Assembly (NCBI GenBank): GCA_003224085.1
Contig: QHYK01000082.1
Coordinates: 1-64,000 of the forward strand
Direction: 5' to 3'
Origin: Acidobacteriota bacterium
GTDB taxonomy: Bacteria; Acidobacteriota; Terriglobia; Acidiferrales; UBA7541
Length of the DNA stretch: 64,000 bases
Shown here: positions 54,891 through 63,799 of the stretch, piece by piece
Layout of the letters: the number at the start of each line of letters is the position of its first letter
Numbering within the stretch: the first letter of the stretch is position 1
The notes under the pieces: generated by a model
Database searches by the model: none
Told to the model about the DNA's origin: nothing
Seen by the model: the letters and a program-made list of their open reading frames with translations, nothing else
Translations under genes and position numbers: made by a program

Positions 54891-55598
54891 TTACTTGTGA
54901 TACCAACTTCCGCCGGTACCACCATTTGCTTGGGCTGCCCAGATCTGGCTAATGCCCGTTGGGCCGACAGTCATGCCATAGACGACCGTGTTATCTGTGA
55001 TGTAGAAGGCGTCGTCCGGAGTCGGTGTACCGTTCCCCCAGTTGATAGGCATTCCTCTGGAATTGAAGACGATGCACCCAGTATTGGCGGTCGTGCCATT
55101 GCCCCCGGCAATGTTTTGGCAGGGGGATGCTTGAGCTATACCCTTAGTCTGAGTATTGGGGGGAGGTGCGCCCGCGCCTCCAAAGCCGAAGGTAACTTGA
55201 TCGGACATGGTTTGAACAGGACTGGTACCGGCCACAGTGCAACGCACAAACGGAGCAGCCGCAATAGGGTCGCCAACGGTTTGCCAACAACCGGCGCCTC
55301 CATTTAGGGCCTTGTTCCAAACTTCCACATGGAAAGTGCTTAGGCGAGGATTGGTAAAGTCACCATAAACGCGGGCCCAGGTGAAGTCCGCGGCAGCCTG
55401 CAGCTTCGCCTGGTTGATTGCGCCATTTAGGTCACGCGCATCTCCGGAGATCCGCAGGTTCCGACGGATTTGGTTGAAGTTTGGTATCGTAAGCGCCGCT
55501 ATGATCAGCGAGACCATCATGACCACCAGCAGTTCGAGAGCCGAGTAACCCCGATGGCCGTCATTCTCTGGCCGACTTGGTTTGTGGTTCTTCCTCAT
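54891..55598 (-). CDS. FimT/GspH-like type IV minor pilin, second quartet
   Basis: The product is 235 residues. The leader ends RG^YSALELLVVMMVSL (Tyr at +1, Glu at +5). FimT/GspH features: ARDLNGAINQAKLQAAADF in the helix-linker, and a C-terminal ISQIWAAQANGG. It is probably a tip pilin that may bind DNA in competence. It starts with a basic MRKNHKPSRPE. It begins the second pilin quartet, 243 bases downstream of the first. Confidence 0.82.
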   Translation of the reverse strand: MRKNHKPSRPENDGHRGYSALELLVVMMVSLIIAALTIPNFNQIRRNLRISGDARDLNGAINQAKLQAAADFTWARVYGDFTNPRLSTFHVEVWNKALNGGAGCWQTVGDPIAAAPFVRCTVAGTSPVQTMSDQVTFGFGGAGAPPPNTQTKGIAQASPCQNIAGGNGTTANTGCIVFNSRGMPINWGNGTPTPDDAFYITDNTVVYGMTVGPTGISQIWAAQANGGTGGSWYHK

Positions 55599-55841
55599 TT
55601 ATTCCCTCATGCCGTAAGCGTCCCTCGAAAATGTTTCGGGCGGACAAACGCTTTGACGGCAGGCTTGAAGGGGCACTTCGAGCACCATCTGCGCGGTGGC
55701 GATAAGTCTTTTTGAAAGTGCGAGTTAGGCTGTGATGGAGCGGAAGTTGCTGTGCGCGTAGGGTCTTCCTGGGTAGAAAGGTAACAAGTTGAGTTGCGTG
55801 GTTCTTCTGCAGGTTAGCAGCTAGAGAGTAGGGAAGCCGGA
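55599..55841. other. Gap between the two minor-pilin quartets
   Basis: 243 bases without a gene. It may hold a separate promoter for the second quartet; no consensus was found. Confidence 0.4.
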
Positions 55842-57314
55842 CTACTGGGAGATTTCGTGAAAGGAGAGGATTTTGTAGTTGGCGACTGGCTGCGCCCTTT
55901 GGATCCAACAACTGCTATAGCGGATACCTAGCCCGCCCATGTTGTTGCTAAAAACCATGCTGGCCGGCCCAAAATTACCTCCGCCCCCTTGTGTATTAGC
56001 GACCAACACGGCCCCATCAATTTCACCACTCCCGCTCTTACTGCCGGTAACCGTGCCCTGTCCAATGACCAAGATGATGCCATCCCAAGAAGCGTCCGGG
56101 TCGTACTTGAGGCTGCCAGTTACCAGCAGCAGTCCATAGCCAGTCTGGTGCCACCCGCCAAGGTCTAGGTTGCCATTGACGACGATGGTCATGGGATTAG
56201 GGGACGGCGAATACATCGCGGAAGGCAAACTCGAGCCGGAGGCATTGCCGTTAATGATGAGGTCCGCATTCTGATTGATTGTCGCTGCGAGGGCGTCCAG
56301 CCCCGCCGGCGACTGCAGACTCCCAGGAATCGAAGCACTCACATTTTGCACGTCCGGGCCGGATGAACTGCCATTGTAGTTGGTTCGGTAGGCAGGAGGA
56401 ATTCCATTGATGACGTTTGCCTGATCGGTGTTGGAGAGAACGGCCACGGATGGAACCGCGGGTCCAGGGACGCAGGCGCCGATAGTGTCCTGATCAATGC
56501 CTTTTACGCCGAAATTAGCGTTTGCGTTTGGAGCGGTAAACACAACACCGTTTCCCGGGGTCCCAAGCAGTGTAAGCGCGGCGGGGAACGTAGGAGGGAT
56601 GGTAGGGACATTTACGGGAGTAGCAGCGATGAGGTATTGAAGAAGTTTCTGGCTGCCATTGGGAAGGACCGCCAGGGCGGTGAGCTCATAAACCTGGTAA
56701 CCCGTATTTGTGTCATTCAGCCTGGAAGCGCTCCCGTCGTAATAGACGAGTGTGGGATCCAATGAGGTGTCATAAGGAGAGACGTCCAGGTTAAGGGACC
56801 GCTCGGACACCCCGTTGACGCGCACCCATTTGTAGAGCGGACCCGGAAAGGACAAGCCATTCAGGGGGTTCCGATTCCAAATCGAGAGCGTGGCCGGTGA
56901 AGGACTAGGGATAGGCCCGCAGATGCCGCCAAACTCCTGACCGAATTCTGTGTCGGGATAAGTGGAAGCCTGATCCCAAGGTGTAATGGCCTCTCCACCC
57001 CGGGGATTGATAAGATAAACGGGCGAACAAACGGTGAGTGGGGTTCCAGGAGGCGGCAGGAAACCAGGAGAAGTGATGTTAAAGGAGTCGGGGTTGTTGG
57101 GCTTCAAACGGGCGCGAACCTCTTCCAAGCCGGCTGCGGCAGCATAGTAAACGCCGGTGGACGAACGGTAGTTGCCCGCCAGCGCTGTTTCGGTACCGGA
57201 AGAAACAACCAAGGCAATGGCCACCACGCCAATCAGCAGCAAAATGAAAATGGAGATCAGCAAGGCAATGCCAGCTTCCGTTTGGCGTCGGCGAATGATC
57301 TTTTCGGTCTTCAC
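55842..57314 (-). CDS. PilX-like minor pilus assembly protein, first quartet
   Basis: The product is 490 residues. The N-terminus MKTEKIIRRRQTEAGIALLISIF has a basic leader and a long hydrophobic helix, followed by GTETALAGNYRSSTGVYYAAAAGLEEVRAR, the PilX-N signature. The large remainder is beta-rich with Gly/Asn-rich turns and a central low-complexity Pro/Gly stretch. GTG 57314 is chosen; the frame upstream lacks a leader. The PilW-like gene ends 16 bases before it. Confidence 0.75.
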   Translation of the reverse strand: MKTEKIIRRRQTEAGIALLISIFILLLIGVVAIALVVSSGTETALAGNYRSSTGVYYAAAAGLEEVRARLKPNNPDSFNITSPGFLPPPGTPLTVCSPVYLINPRGGEAITPWDQASTYPDTEFGQEFGGICGPIPSPSPATLSIWNRNPLNGLSFPGPLYKWVRVNGVSERSLNLDVSPYDTSLDPTLVYYDGSASRLNDTNTGYQVYELTALAVLPNGSQKLLQYLIAATPVNVPTIPPTFPAALTLLGTPGNGVVFTAPNANANFGVKGIDQDTIGACVPGPAVPSVAVLSNTDQANVINGIPPAYRTNYNGSSSGPDVQNVSASIPGSLQSPAGLDALAATINQNADLIINGNASGSSLPSAMYSPSPNPMTIVVNGNLDLGGWHQTGYGLLLVTGSLKYDPDASWDGIILVIGQGTVTGSKSGSGEIDGAVLVANTQGGGGNFGPASMVFSNNMGGLGIRYSSCWIQRAQPVANYKILSFHEISQ

Positions 57315-57330
57315 TTTAAGCCTGACAACC

Positions 57331-58200
57331 TCACTGATTCGGATTGACACGGCGGCCGCGGCCTTCCAGCTGTACAAGACGCGGGCGGCCAGTTGTGGAA
57401 TCCGGTACCGGCGCGGCCACAATCAAGGTAATCAGGACATCCCGGATATTCGCGGGAGAATTATCCGGGCTTGGCTGCGGTGGACAAGGTTGAGGCGGGT
57501 TTTGCGGCGCACTCGGCGTGTCGCAGGTGTACTGAAACAAAGGCACAGGATTTCCGCCGGGGAAAACAGTGGGATCGGATGCGGCCAGTTGGAACTGTCC
57601 AATCTGAAGATTCGGGGAATTGTTCACGACGTTCTGGACAAAAGAGGTCAGTCCAGCGGCGGCGGTAACGGCGTCGGGATCCTGGCCTGCAACCTTATTG
57701 GTCGCACCGCGCATGAGGGTTGTGCCAACCAGTTGATAGCGAATCCATTGCACTTGGCAGCCCGGGGCACAAGAGGGATCGAGTGGATTCGGCTCGGTTT
57801 CGATGATGATATCAAAATCGCCGGGGGCAGCGTCCGAGGATGTCGTGCAAGTGCCGCCTCCGGCGGTCCCGATTCGACAGGGGTTCACCGGATAGCCCGC
57901 GCCCGCGCTCCAAGCGAACGGGGTTTGGGCTAAATAATTAAACAAATTGCCGCCATTTCCCGAGGCCAAATACGTGGGAGGCGGAAAACCGGCATCGTTA
58001 ATGTCCCGAACCATTTGGTCCAAGCCGAGGCGCGCCTCCTGAAAAGAATTCAGCACCTGCGTTTCGGTCTGATATTGCTTTTGCGAAGAAGTCAGGAGCG
58101 TGAACGCCGCTGTCGTGACCACGAGAAAAATGCCCAGCGCAGCCAGCATTTCCACAAGCGTAAATCCGCGCTGGGGCGTCTTGCGCCCAGCCAGCTTCAT
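57331..58200 (-). CDS. PilW-like type IV minor pilin, first quartet
   Basis: The product is 289 residues. MKLAGRKTPQRG^FTLVEMLAALGIFLV is a textbook prepilin leader (F1, E5). The block VLNSFQEARLGLDQMVRDINDAGFP at about 45-69 is the PilW motif. The C-terminus ends QLEGRGRRVNPNQ. Overlaps the PilV-like gene start by the ATGA rule (58197-58200), so translation is coupled. Confidence 0.85.
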   Translation of the reverse strand: MKLAGRKTPQRGFTLVEMLAALGIFLVVTTAAFTLLTSSQKQYQTETQVLNSFQEARLGLDQMVRDINDAGFPPPTYLASGNGGNLFNYLAQTPFAWSAGAGYPVNPCRIGTAGGGTCTTSSDAAPGDFDIIIETEPNPLDPSCAPGCQVQWIRYQLVGTTLMRGATNKVAGQDPDAVTAAAGLTSFVQNVVNNSPNLQIGQFQLAASDPTVFPGGNPVPLFQYTCDTPSAPQNPPQPCPPQPSPDNSPANIRDVLITLIVAAPVPDSTTGRPRLVQLEGRGRRVNPNQ

Positions 58201-58748
58201 CGCGTCACCATGGTATCGAGGGTGATCGGCAAAAAGAAGCCATTGCCGCCGAGTCGGCGGACCCCAAGGATATAGCGTTTGGAACTCGGGACAGAGCCGT
58301 TTCCCGTGACGATTACGGCCCAGCGAACATCGTAGGTAGTGCCATTAGGATCGGTCGGATCCTGGTAAGTGAAGCTATAGCCGTTGGTGGGCGCAGGAGC
58401 CCCCTGAGGCTGGCTAAAATCAATGAGCGTCTCGTTGTTGAGCGAGACCACACTATTGCCTTCGAGGACGTTGGGCGTTGTTGGATCGCCGAGCTGGCAG
58501 GTATTTCCTAACGCATCCAAAAAGAAATTCGAATTGAGCGGCTGATCCAGCATCTGGTCCAACTGGCGTTGGGCAAACACCAGCGAGGAAGAATCCATGC
58601 GATTGCGGTAATTCAATAGCAGCGATGCGGGCACGAGTTGAGCAACAGAAACCAAACCCACCAGCAGAATCATTGTGGCGAGGAGCATCTCTAGGATGCT
58701 GAAGCCTTTTTGACGGCAGCGAATTCTGTTGGTCGAACGTTCGTGCAT
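58197..58748 (-). CDS. PilV-like type IV minor pilin, first quartet
   Basis: The product is 183 residues. The leader RCRQKG^FSILEMLLATMILLVGLVS gives F1 and E5. The helix continues to QRQLDQMLDQPLNSNFFLDALG; the tail ends FFLPITLDTMVTR. It precedes the PilW gene with a four-base ATGA overlap. Confidence 0.83.
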   Translation of the reverse strand: MHERSTNRIRCRQKGFSILEMLLATMILLVGLVSVAQLVPASLLLNYRNRMDSSSLVFAQRQLDQMLDQPLNSNFFLDALGNTCQLGDPTTPNVLEGNSVVSLNNETLIDFSQPQGAPAPTNGYSFTYQDPTDPNGTTYDVRWAVIVTGNGSVPSSKRYILGVRRLGGNGFFLPITLDTMVTR

Positions 58749-58769
58749 GGTAAATCCGTAGTTCTTGGC

Positions 58770-59372
58770 TCAGCTGACTTGGCGCCAAGGCCCTCCGCTT
58801 GGAGCGCTCCAGATTTGCGTGCTTCCGGAAGGCAGCAAAACCACGGCGCGATAGCCGGCCTCGGGACCGTTTGCGTTGCCGACATAGAACAAATATACGC
58901 TGTTCGCGACCGGACCACCGATTCCCTGCCGGATGGCACCACGTGCGTCAAACGTAATGGAGCCATTCGCGCCCGACATGGCGGTAAGCGCGCCATCGGC
59001 CGCGGTAATGGCGTTCGGAGGAGGAACCGGGCCGCCCGCCGGCAGCAATGTGACATACCCGGAAATGGACTGCTGCTTTTCCAAAGGATCAATCGCTCCA
59101 TTGGCGTTCGAATCTGTTCCCACGACCCACCCCGCGCCACGGGCAATTGCCAGGAAATTGATTTGTTTGTTCCGGCGAACGGCCTCAAAGCGCGTCAATT
59201 TGAGCATGTCGGAAACACTTGCAGCCGCGCTATTGAGTTGGTACGCGCGCAGGGAGTGGGTCAGTGAGGGTACGGCAATGGCCGTGAGGACCAGCATGAC
59301 GCCGATGGAAAATACCAGTTCCACCATGCTGAAACCGGCGCTACCCGGAGTGCGAGAGCGCGTTGCCGGCAT
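58770..59372 (-). CDS. FimT/GspH-like type IV minor pilin, first quartet
   Basis: The product is 200 residues. MPATRSRTPGSAG^FSMVELVFSIGVML shows F1 and E5 of a prepilin. The SVSDMLKLTRFEAVRRNKQI segment and IWSAPSGGPWRQVS tail are FimT/GspH-like. ATG 59372 is used because gagg is about 11 bases upstream; a longer version has no leader. It is the first gene of the pilin region, with a 302-base AT-rich region upstream. Confidence 0.8.
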   Translation of the reverse strand: MPATRSRTPGSAGFSMVELVFSIGVMLVLTAIAVPSLTHSLRAYQLNSAAASVSDMLKLTRFEAVRRNKQINFLAIARGAGWVVGTDSNANGAIDPLEKQQSISGYVTLLPAGGPVPPPNAITAADGALTAMSGANGSITFDARGAIRQGIGGPVANSVYLFYVGNANGPEAGYRAVVLLPSGSTQIWSAPSGGPWRQVS

Positions 59373-59674
59373 TGTCAAAGTCGCTCCTCGTGCGAGGTTT
59401 GGACCTGGCCATCTCAAAGTCGCGATGTACTGTCCTAAAGGCCAGTTCTATCGCAGTCTCGGTGTCAGGGACAATGGCTCGCGAGTGCCGTTAGACCTAG
59501 TACTTTTTTGGGCTCACACTGCTGCCTACATCATAATATAGAACACAAAATAATATAGGGCAGGAAAGAAACAAAAAAATAGGACCGTCGGATTGAAAAT
59601 GCGTCGTTCCTTCCCGCTTCTGGTATCCCGTTGATAAATATGTACGTAAGAAGAAGCCGCGGCTGCCAGGCAGC
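59373..59674. other. Likely promoter region of the minor-pilin operon
   Basis: 302 bases between the SDR/exported-protein operon end and the pilin operon. It includes an unusually AT-rich tract near 59520-59560 (tatattatt, tatattatgat on the minus strand) with several -10-like boxes but no convincing -35 at 17 bases. No sigma-54 element is seen. The tail 59570-59640 shows nothing else. Confidence 0.45.
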
Positions 59675-60565
59675 TCACTTCCTTTTGGAAAGGAGTTCCA
59701 CTCCGCGCGTCTTCAAAGAGTCTTTAGCGAACAGGTCTTGGGGAAATCCTGGGTTGTAGTGGCAACTATCCAAGAAAAACTGAGCCGTGCGGCGCCCGTT
59801 GTGCTCACCGGTAAACTGCATGGGCGTCCAGGCGCTGTCTTTCAACTGATAGTTCGAGTAAATTGTGGTGTCGTCGTTGATCTGCTGATTCTCCGGGTCC
59901 TCCGTGCTGACCACGGCGCGATCCAAAAAATGGGTCGCACGATTCACGGCGAGACGGTACTTGCGGCCCTCGCTGTCGTTTAGTTCCACCCAGTCCACTT
60001 GCTTTAGATCCACAGTATCGTTACCGCCAAAGCGCACGGTGAGGCCAGGTTCGTTGAGGCGGAAGCGCAGTAAATTGTCGACGTTGCGCTTCATGGCTTC
60101 CTGGAAATCCGTGACGGCAGGCGCGGGCAGTTCATTGACGCCGCTGCGGTCGTACGACCAGCCGCGATCACCGTTGTAGAGCGCGATGACGACTCCGCCG
60201 TGGGCGAAATCCAAACCATCCAATCCAATCAGGGACAGGAGAAGCGTGTTGCGCCCCCTGCGCGTGTACTCGATGCGGGCTTTATCCGGATAATGGCGAA
60301 AGTCGGTGAAGTTGATATAGCCGGTGAGATCGCCGCTGTGGCCGAACAGCGCGCGGAGCCCGGAGCATTCGCTTTCGCGCACTTCCGCATAACCTGGGCC
60401 GCCGAGACCGGCAATCAGGTCGCGAAGGATTTGCTTGCCTTTGGCTTCGCTTTGCTCCGGCATCATGTTGTCGGGATTCTGGGCAGCGACAAGCGCAGGG
60501 AAACAGAGCAGGCCCAAGAAGGTAATGGTGACCAGCATTGCGCGGCAAAAATGGGCAAGCTTCAT
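59675..60565 (-). CDS. Exported protein of unknown function, operon with SDR
   Basis: The product is 296 residues. A signal peptide (about 1-25, cleavage near LVAAQN) precedes a beta-rich body with no recognised motif; ADIYS-like patterns are absent, while KARIEYTRRGRNTLLLS and FGGNDTVDLKQVDWVEL suggest an outer-membrane lipoprotein-carrier-like fold (LolA/LolB group), which I cannot confirm. ATG 60565 overlaps the SDR stop by four bases (ATGA). The overlap makes co-expression likely. Confidence 0.5.
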   Translation of the reverse strand: MKLAHFCRAMLVTITFLGLLCFPALVAAQNPDNMMPEQSEAKGKQILRDLIAGLGGPGYAEVRESECSGLRALFGHSGDLTGYINFTDFRHYPDKARIEYTRRGRNTLLLSLIGLDGLDFAHGGVVIALYNGDRGWSYDRSGVNELPAPAVTDFQEAMKRNVDNLLRFRLNEPGLTVRFGGNDTVDLKQVDWVELNDSEGRKYRLAVNRATHFLDRAVVSTEDPENQQINDDTTIYSNYQLKDSAWTPMQFTGEHNGRRTAQFFLDSCHYNPGFPQDLFAKDSLKTRGVELLSKRK

Positions 60566-61326
60566 CCGCACAAGACCGCGCCTCCATTTACATTGATGAT
60601 TTCCCCCGTCATGAAGTTGGCCAAGTCAGACGCAACAAAGAGAATCGGCCCGGCAATTTCCTCCGATGTGCCGGCGCGGCGCAACGGAATCACCGTCGTG
60701 GCCATTTTTTGGCCCGCCTTGGTATCGAGGACAGGGTTGGACATATCGGTGGCAACCCAGCCGGGAGCAACGCAGTTCACCAGAATATTGTGACGCGCAA
60801 GCTCGGTTGCCAGACCCTTAGTGAAGCTGATGATTCCACCTTTGGACGCACCGTAATGAGTGTGGAGCGCTTCGCCGCGCTGCCCGGCAGTCGAGCTGAT
60901 CGTGACGATTTTTCCGGATTTTTGCTTAATCATCTGTGGCACGGAGAAGTGGATGATCGAATAAATGCTCTTGAGGTTTGTGCGCATCATATCGTCCCAC
61001 TGCTTCTCGGACATTTTTTCGATGGGGAGATCTTCAAGGTTCCATACGCCGGCGTTCGCCACAAGGATGTCGAGGCGGCCGAGACGCGCGACGCAATGAT
61101 CGACAAGCGTTTTGTTGTCAGTGTGCTTGCCGGCGTCGGCCTTGAAGGCTTCAACGCGAGTGCCGTGCTTGCCGGCTTCCTGCTGAATCTGCTGCGCGGC
61201 GTCTCTTGATTTGAAGTAACTGAACACCACGTCGGCGCCGGCTTGCGCAAACATTTTGACTGCAGCTGCGCCGATGCCACGGGAGCCGCCGGTGATTAGA
61301 GCTGCTTTGCCTGCAAGAGAAATCAT
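60562..61326 (-). CDS. Short-chain dehydrogenase/reductase (FabG-like)
   Basis: The product is 254 residues, standard SDR length. TGGSRGIG at 12-19 binds NAD(P); VANAGVW near 90-96 and the catalytic YGASK (Tyr/Lys) near 154-158, preceded by the active Ser in VTISSTAG, complete the triad. The family reduces 3-oxoacyl groups or sugars; without a phosphopantetheine partner, the substrate is open. The ATG follows a modest site. The exported-protein gene after it overlaps by ATGA. Confidence 0.88.
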   Translation of the reverse strand: MISLAGKAALITGGSRGIGAAAVKMFAQAGADVVFSYFKSRDAAQQIQQEAGKHGTRVEAFKADAGKHTDNKTLVDHCVARLGRLDILVANAGVWNLEDLPIEKMSEKQWDDMMRTNLKSIYSIIHFSVPQMIKQKSGKIVTISSTAGQRGEALHTHYGASKGGIISFTKGLATELARHNILVNCVAPGWVATDMSNPVLDTKAGQKMATTVIPLRRAGTSEEIAGPILFVASDLANFMTGEIINVNGGAVLCG

Positions 61327-61387
61327 GACACCCCCGATTGAACCGGAAAATCGAAATGTGAAATTCGAAACTGGAAATTCGTCTTGC

Positions 61388-62323
61388 TTACCTCTTGTGC
61401 GTCACGGCCTTGTGAGCCGCGCGTGCGGCCGCAACGAACTCCCGGAACAGGCGTTCTGCAAACGGATCATCCGGCATGCGTTCGGGATGCCACTGCACAC
61501 CCGTAACCCAGTTGGAATCCCCGATCCATTCGACCCCTTCGATCGTGCCGTCAGAAGCACGCGAGGTAACGCGCAAATTCCTCCCTGGTTGCTCGATCGC
61601 CTGGTGGTGCGAGCTGTTGATGACCGCCTGCGTGCCTCTCGCAAGTGAGGCGAGGCGGCTACCCGGTTCCAGCGTGGCTAGGTGGGTCGGATCGTCTCTC
61701 GTTTCCCTCTCGCCCCCCTGCAAAAGGTCTTTCTTGCGGTGAGGCGTAGCGGTTCCGGTCTCAGCCTTGAGATCCTGAATCAGCGTGCCTCCCAAATAGA
61801 CGTTCAGGAGCTGACAGCCGTAGCAAATGGCCAGGACGGGTTTTTTTTCGGCCAAGGCATGTTTTAGGATGGCGCGGTCGGTCTCCTCGCGGGGCAAGTC
61901 CGCAGGAGCGGACCATCCCCGGTTCACTGTCCCGTATCGAGCGGGCTCGACGTCCGCAGGGCTGCCCGGAAGCACAAAAGCGTCCAGCTGGGGAATTAGG
62001 CGGTTTCTTTCTTCTTCGTCTCTTAGAGGAAGCAGCACCCCTTCCGCGCCAGCTTTTTCCACCGCTTTGAGGTAATCCTCGGTTTTGCCGCGCAGACCAG
62101 TCGAACTTGCCTGGTCTTCCTCTGGGCCTGTCCGCCAGGGGATGCCGACACGCGGGCGCGTGTATGGGGTACGGTCTGCAGGAGAGAGGCGTTCAGCGCT
62201 TGGCTGGGCATCAATGTGGGACATAAGAACAGGAAATCGTAGCATTCGCGCCCACAGAGCGGCAACCTGGCTGGACGTGCGAGCAGCGGTCTTACCCAGC
62301 TCGCTCGAACCCTGGGTATTCAT
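61388..62323 (-). CDS. Class I glutamine amidotransferase-like hydrolase (peptidase C26 / PuuD-like)
   Basis: The product is 311 residues. The core starts near residue 56 (RPRVGIPWRT). The nucleophile Cys is in LAICYGCQLLNVYLGG (about 165-180), with HHQAIEQPG and GVQWHPERMPDDPF giving His and Glu near the end. This set is typical of gamma-glutamyl-GABA hydrolase PuuD and peptidase C26. The likely role is cleavage of gamma-glutamyl amides in polyamine or amino-acid recycling. The true start is uncertain: ATG 62323 gives a non-conserved N-terminus of about 55 residues; ATG 62224 would be a shorter alternative. Confidence 0.82.
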   Translation of the reverse strand: MNTQGSSELGKTAARTSSQVAALWARMLRFPVLMSHIDAQPSAERLSPADRTPYTRPRVGIPWRTGPEEDQASSTGLRGKTEDYLKAVEKAGAEGVLLPLRDEEERNRLIPQLDAFVLPGSPADVEPARYGTVNRGWSAPADLPREETDRAILKHALAEKKPVLAICYGCQLLNVYLGGTLIQDLKAETGTATPHRKKDLLQGGERETRDDPTHLATLEPGSRLASLARGTQAVINSSHHQAIEQPGRNLRVTSRASDGTIEGVEWIGDSNWVTGVQWHPERMPDDPFAERLFREFVAAARAAHKAVTHKR

Positions 62324-62595
62324 TAATTAGCGCGAACCAGACCGATCCCAACGATTGGCGTCGTAGCAGCGACCAAGGCAGCAGCCAGATAGAATGCAGT
62401 CCGGCGGATCTTGCGAGATTCTCGAGCGGCTCAGGCTGCCGCCGAAGGTGACCGCAACGGGGTCCATTTTCGCCCGCTGCTTATCAGCCTCGGAAAATCA
62501 TGTCCCTTCTACTACAACTTGAAACTCACGGTGCCCCTTACTCGATGGTAGGATGAACGGCATTTTCATCCAGGAATTGTCCTTAGGAGGAAGGC
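62324..62595. other. Divergent region upstream of the DinB gene
   Basis: 272 bases with only small structures, such as a hairpin-like ggatgaa / ttcatcc near 62550-62572. No RNA gene seen. Confidence 0.4.
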
Positions 62596-63054
62596 GTGAA
62601 TACGGCGAAACTCGTGCTTGTACTGCTGGACGAAGCGTATCAAAGGAAAACGTGGCATGGACCAAACCTCAAACAATCCCTCAAGGGCGTGTCCGTGGTC
62701 CAGGCTGCGTGGCGTCCGGGAGCGGGGAGGCACAACATCTGGGAAGTGGCGTTGCACGCCGCGTATTGGAAGTACGCGGTGCGTCGGAGGCTTGAGGGGG
62801 GCAAGCGTGGCTCGTTTGTGTTAAAGGGCAGCAATTTCTTCCCGCGGCCGGAAAAAGGCAACGCGACGGAGGCCGCTTGGAACGCCGACAAGAAACTGCT
62901 GGAGCGCGAGCATCGCGCCATGTGCGCCGCGATTGCCAAAGCCCTGCGTAAGCCGCGCGACGCCAAGTTTTTGAAACAGCTTTATGGCGTGGCCTTTCAT
63001 GACGTTTATCACGCAGGGCAGATAAGGCTGCTGAGGCGCTTGCAGGAACGCTGA
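62596..63054 (+). CDS. DinB-like metal-binding protein
   Basis: The product is 152 residues. A helical bundle with HNIWEVALHAAYWKY (first His pair) and VAFHDVYHAGQIRLLRRL (last His pair) fits the DinB/YfiT family, which binds a divalent metal with three His residues. Some are thiol S-transferases; others have no known activity. GTG 62596 with aggagg six bases upstream is the start. It converges with thiE. Confidence 0.8.
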   Translation: MNTAKLVLVLLDEAYQRKTWHGPNLKQSLKGVSVVQAAWRPGAGRHNIWEVALHAAYWKYAVRRRLEGGKRGSFVLKGSNFFPRPEKGNATEAAWNADKKLLEREHRAMCAAIAKALRKPRDAKFLKQLYGVAFHDVYHAGQIRLLRRLQER

Positions 63055-63106
63055 GGAAGAGAACGGAGATCGGAGAAGAGAAAACAGGACTACAAGTCGG
63101 CGCGCT

Positions 63107-63799
63107 TTATATAGAGAGTTTTCGGAGGCCGCTAACTAGGGCAGCCACGTCCGGGGCGTCTTGGAAAAGGCGGATGGCGGCGATGCCCGCCGCCCCGGCG
63201 GAAAAGCAGGCGGCGGCATTTTCCAAGGTGATTCCGCCGATGGCAAGCACAGGTAGCCCGACGGCGCGGCAGACTTCGCCGAGCCGTTGGAGTCCTTGCG
63301 GAGCTCCATACTTGGCCTTTGACGGCGTGGCGAAGACAGGACCAAAAAAAAGATAATCGGCATCTTTCTGTTCCGCGTTTTTGGCCGCTTCGAGTGAGTG
63401 GCAGGAGACGCCGATCAAGAAATCGTTCTCACGTTGAAGCGATCTCACCAGGCGCCGCGCTTCTTCTGGCGGCAGACTTTGCTCGCCGAGATGCACTCCG
63501 CCCGCTTGCGCGGCAAGGCCAACATCGAGCCGGTCGTTTACCAGGATGCGCTGGTGAACGCCCTTGCGTGCAGCTGAATCTGGCAGAAGCTGCGCGGCTT
63601 CGCGCGTCAGCATGCTCGACTCTCGCCCCGAGAGATCCTTTTCGCGGATTTGAATCCAATCGACCCCCGCCGCCACAGCCGCGGCGATTTTTCCGAGAAC
63701 CATCTGGCGCTCTTCGGCCGGTTTTGCGGCAGCAAGGCCGCGGCGATCCGTCACATAGCAAAGCAGGGGAACGCTGTGCGACTTATTGAGGGGGGACAT
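63107..63799 (-). CDS. thiE: Thiamine phosphate synthase
   Basis: The product is 230 residues. The TIM barrel has WIQIREKDLSGRE (about 47-59), VNDRLDVGLAAQAGGVHLGE (about 84-103), GPVFATPSK (about 153-161) and PVLAIGGIT, the pyrophosphate-binding and active-site patterns of ThiE/TenI. It joins HMP-PP and HET-P to thiamine phosphate. ATG 63799 (aggggcc upstream) is preferred over an in-frame start 19 codons earlier. It overlaps the end of the upstream membrane gene by 17 bases. No thiamine riboswitch is visible because the gene lies inside a longer transcript. A TenI regulator is the main alternative. Confidence 0.88.
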   Translation of the reverse strand: MSPLNKSHSVPLLCYVTDRRGLAAAKPAEERQMVLGKIAAAVAAGVDWIQIREKDLSGRESSMLTREAAQLLPDSAARKGVHQRILVNDRLDVGLAAQAGGVHLGEQSLPPEEARRLVRSLQRENDFLIGVSCHSLEAAKNAEQKDADYLFFGPVFATPSKAKYGAPQGLQRLGEVCRAVGLPVLAIGGITLENAAACFSAGAAGIAAIRLFQDAPDVAALVSGLRKLSI

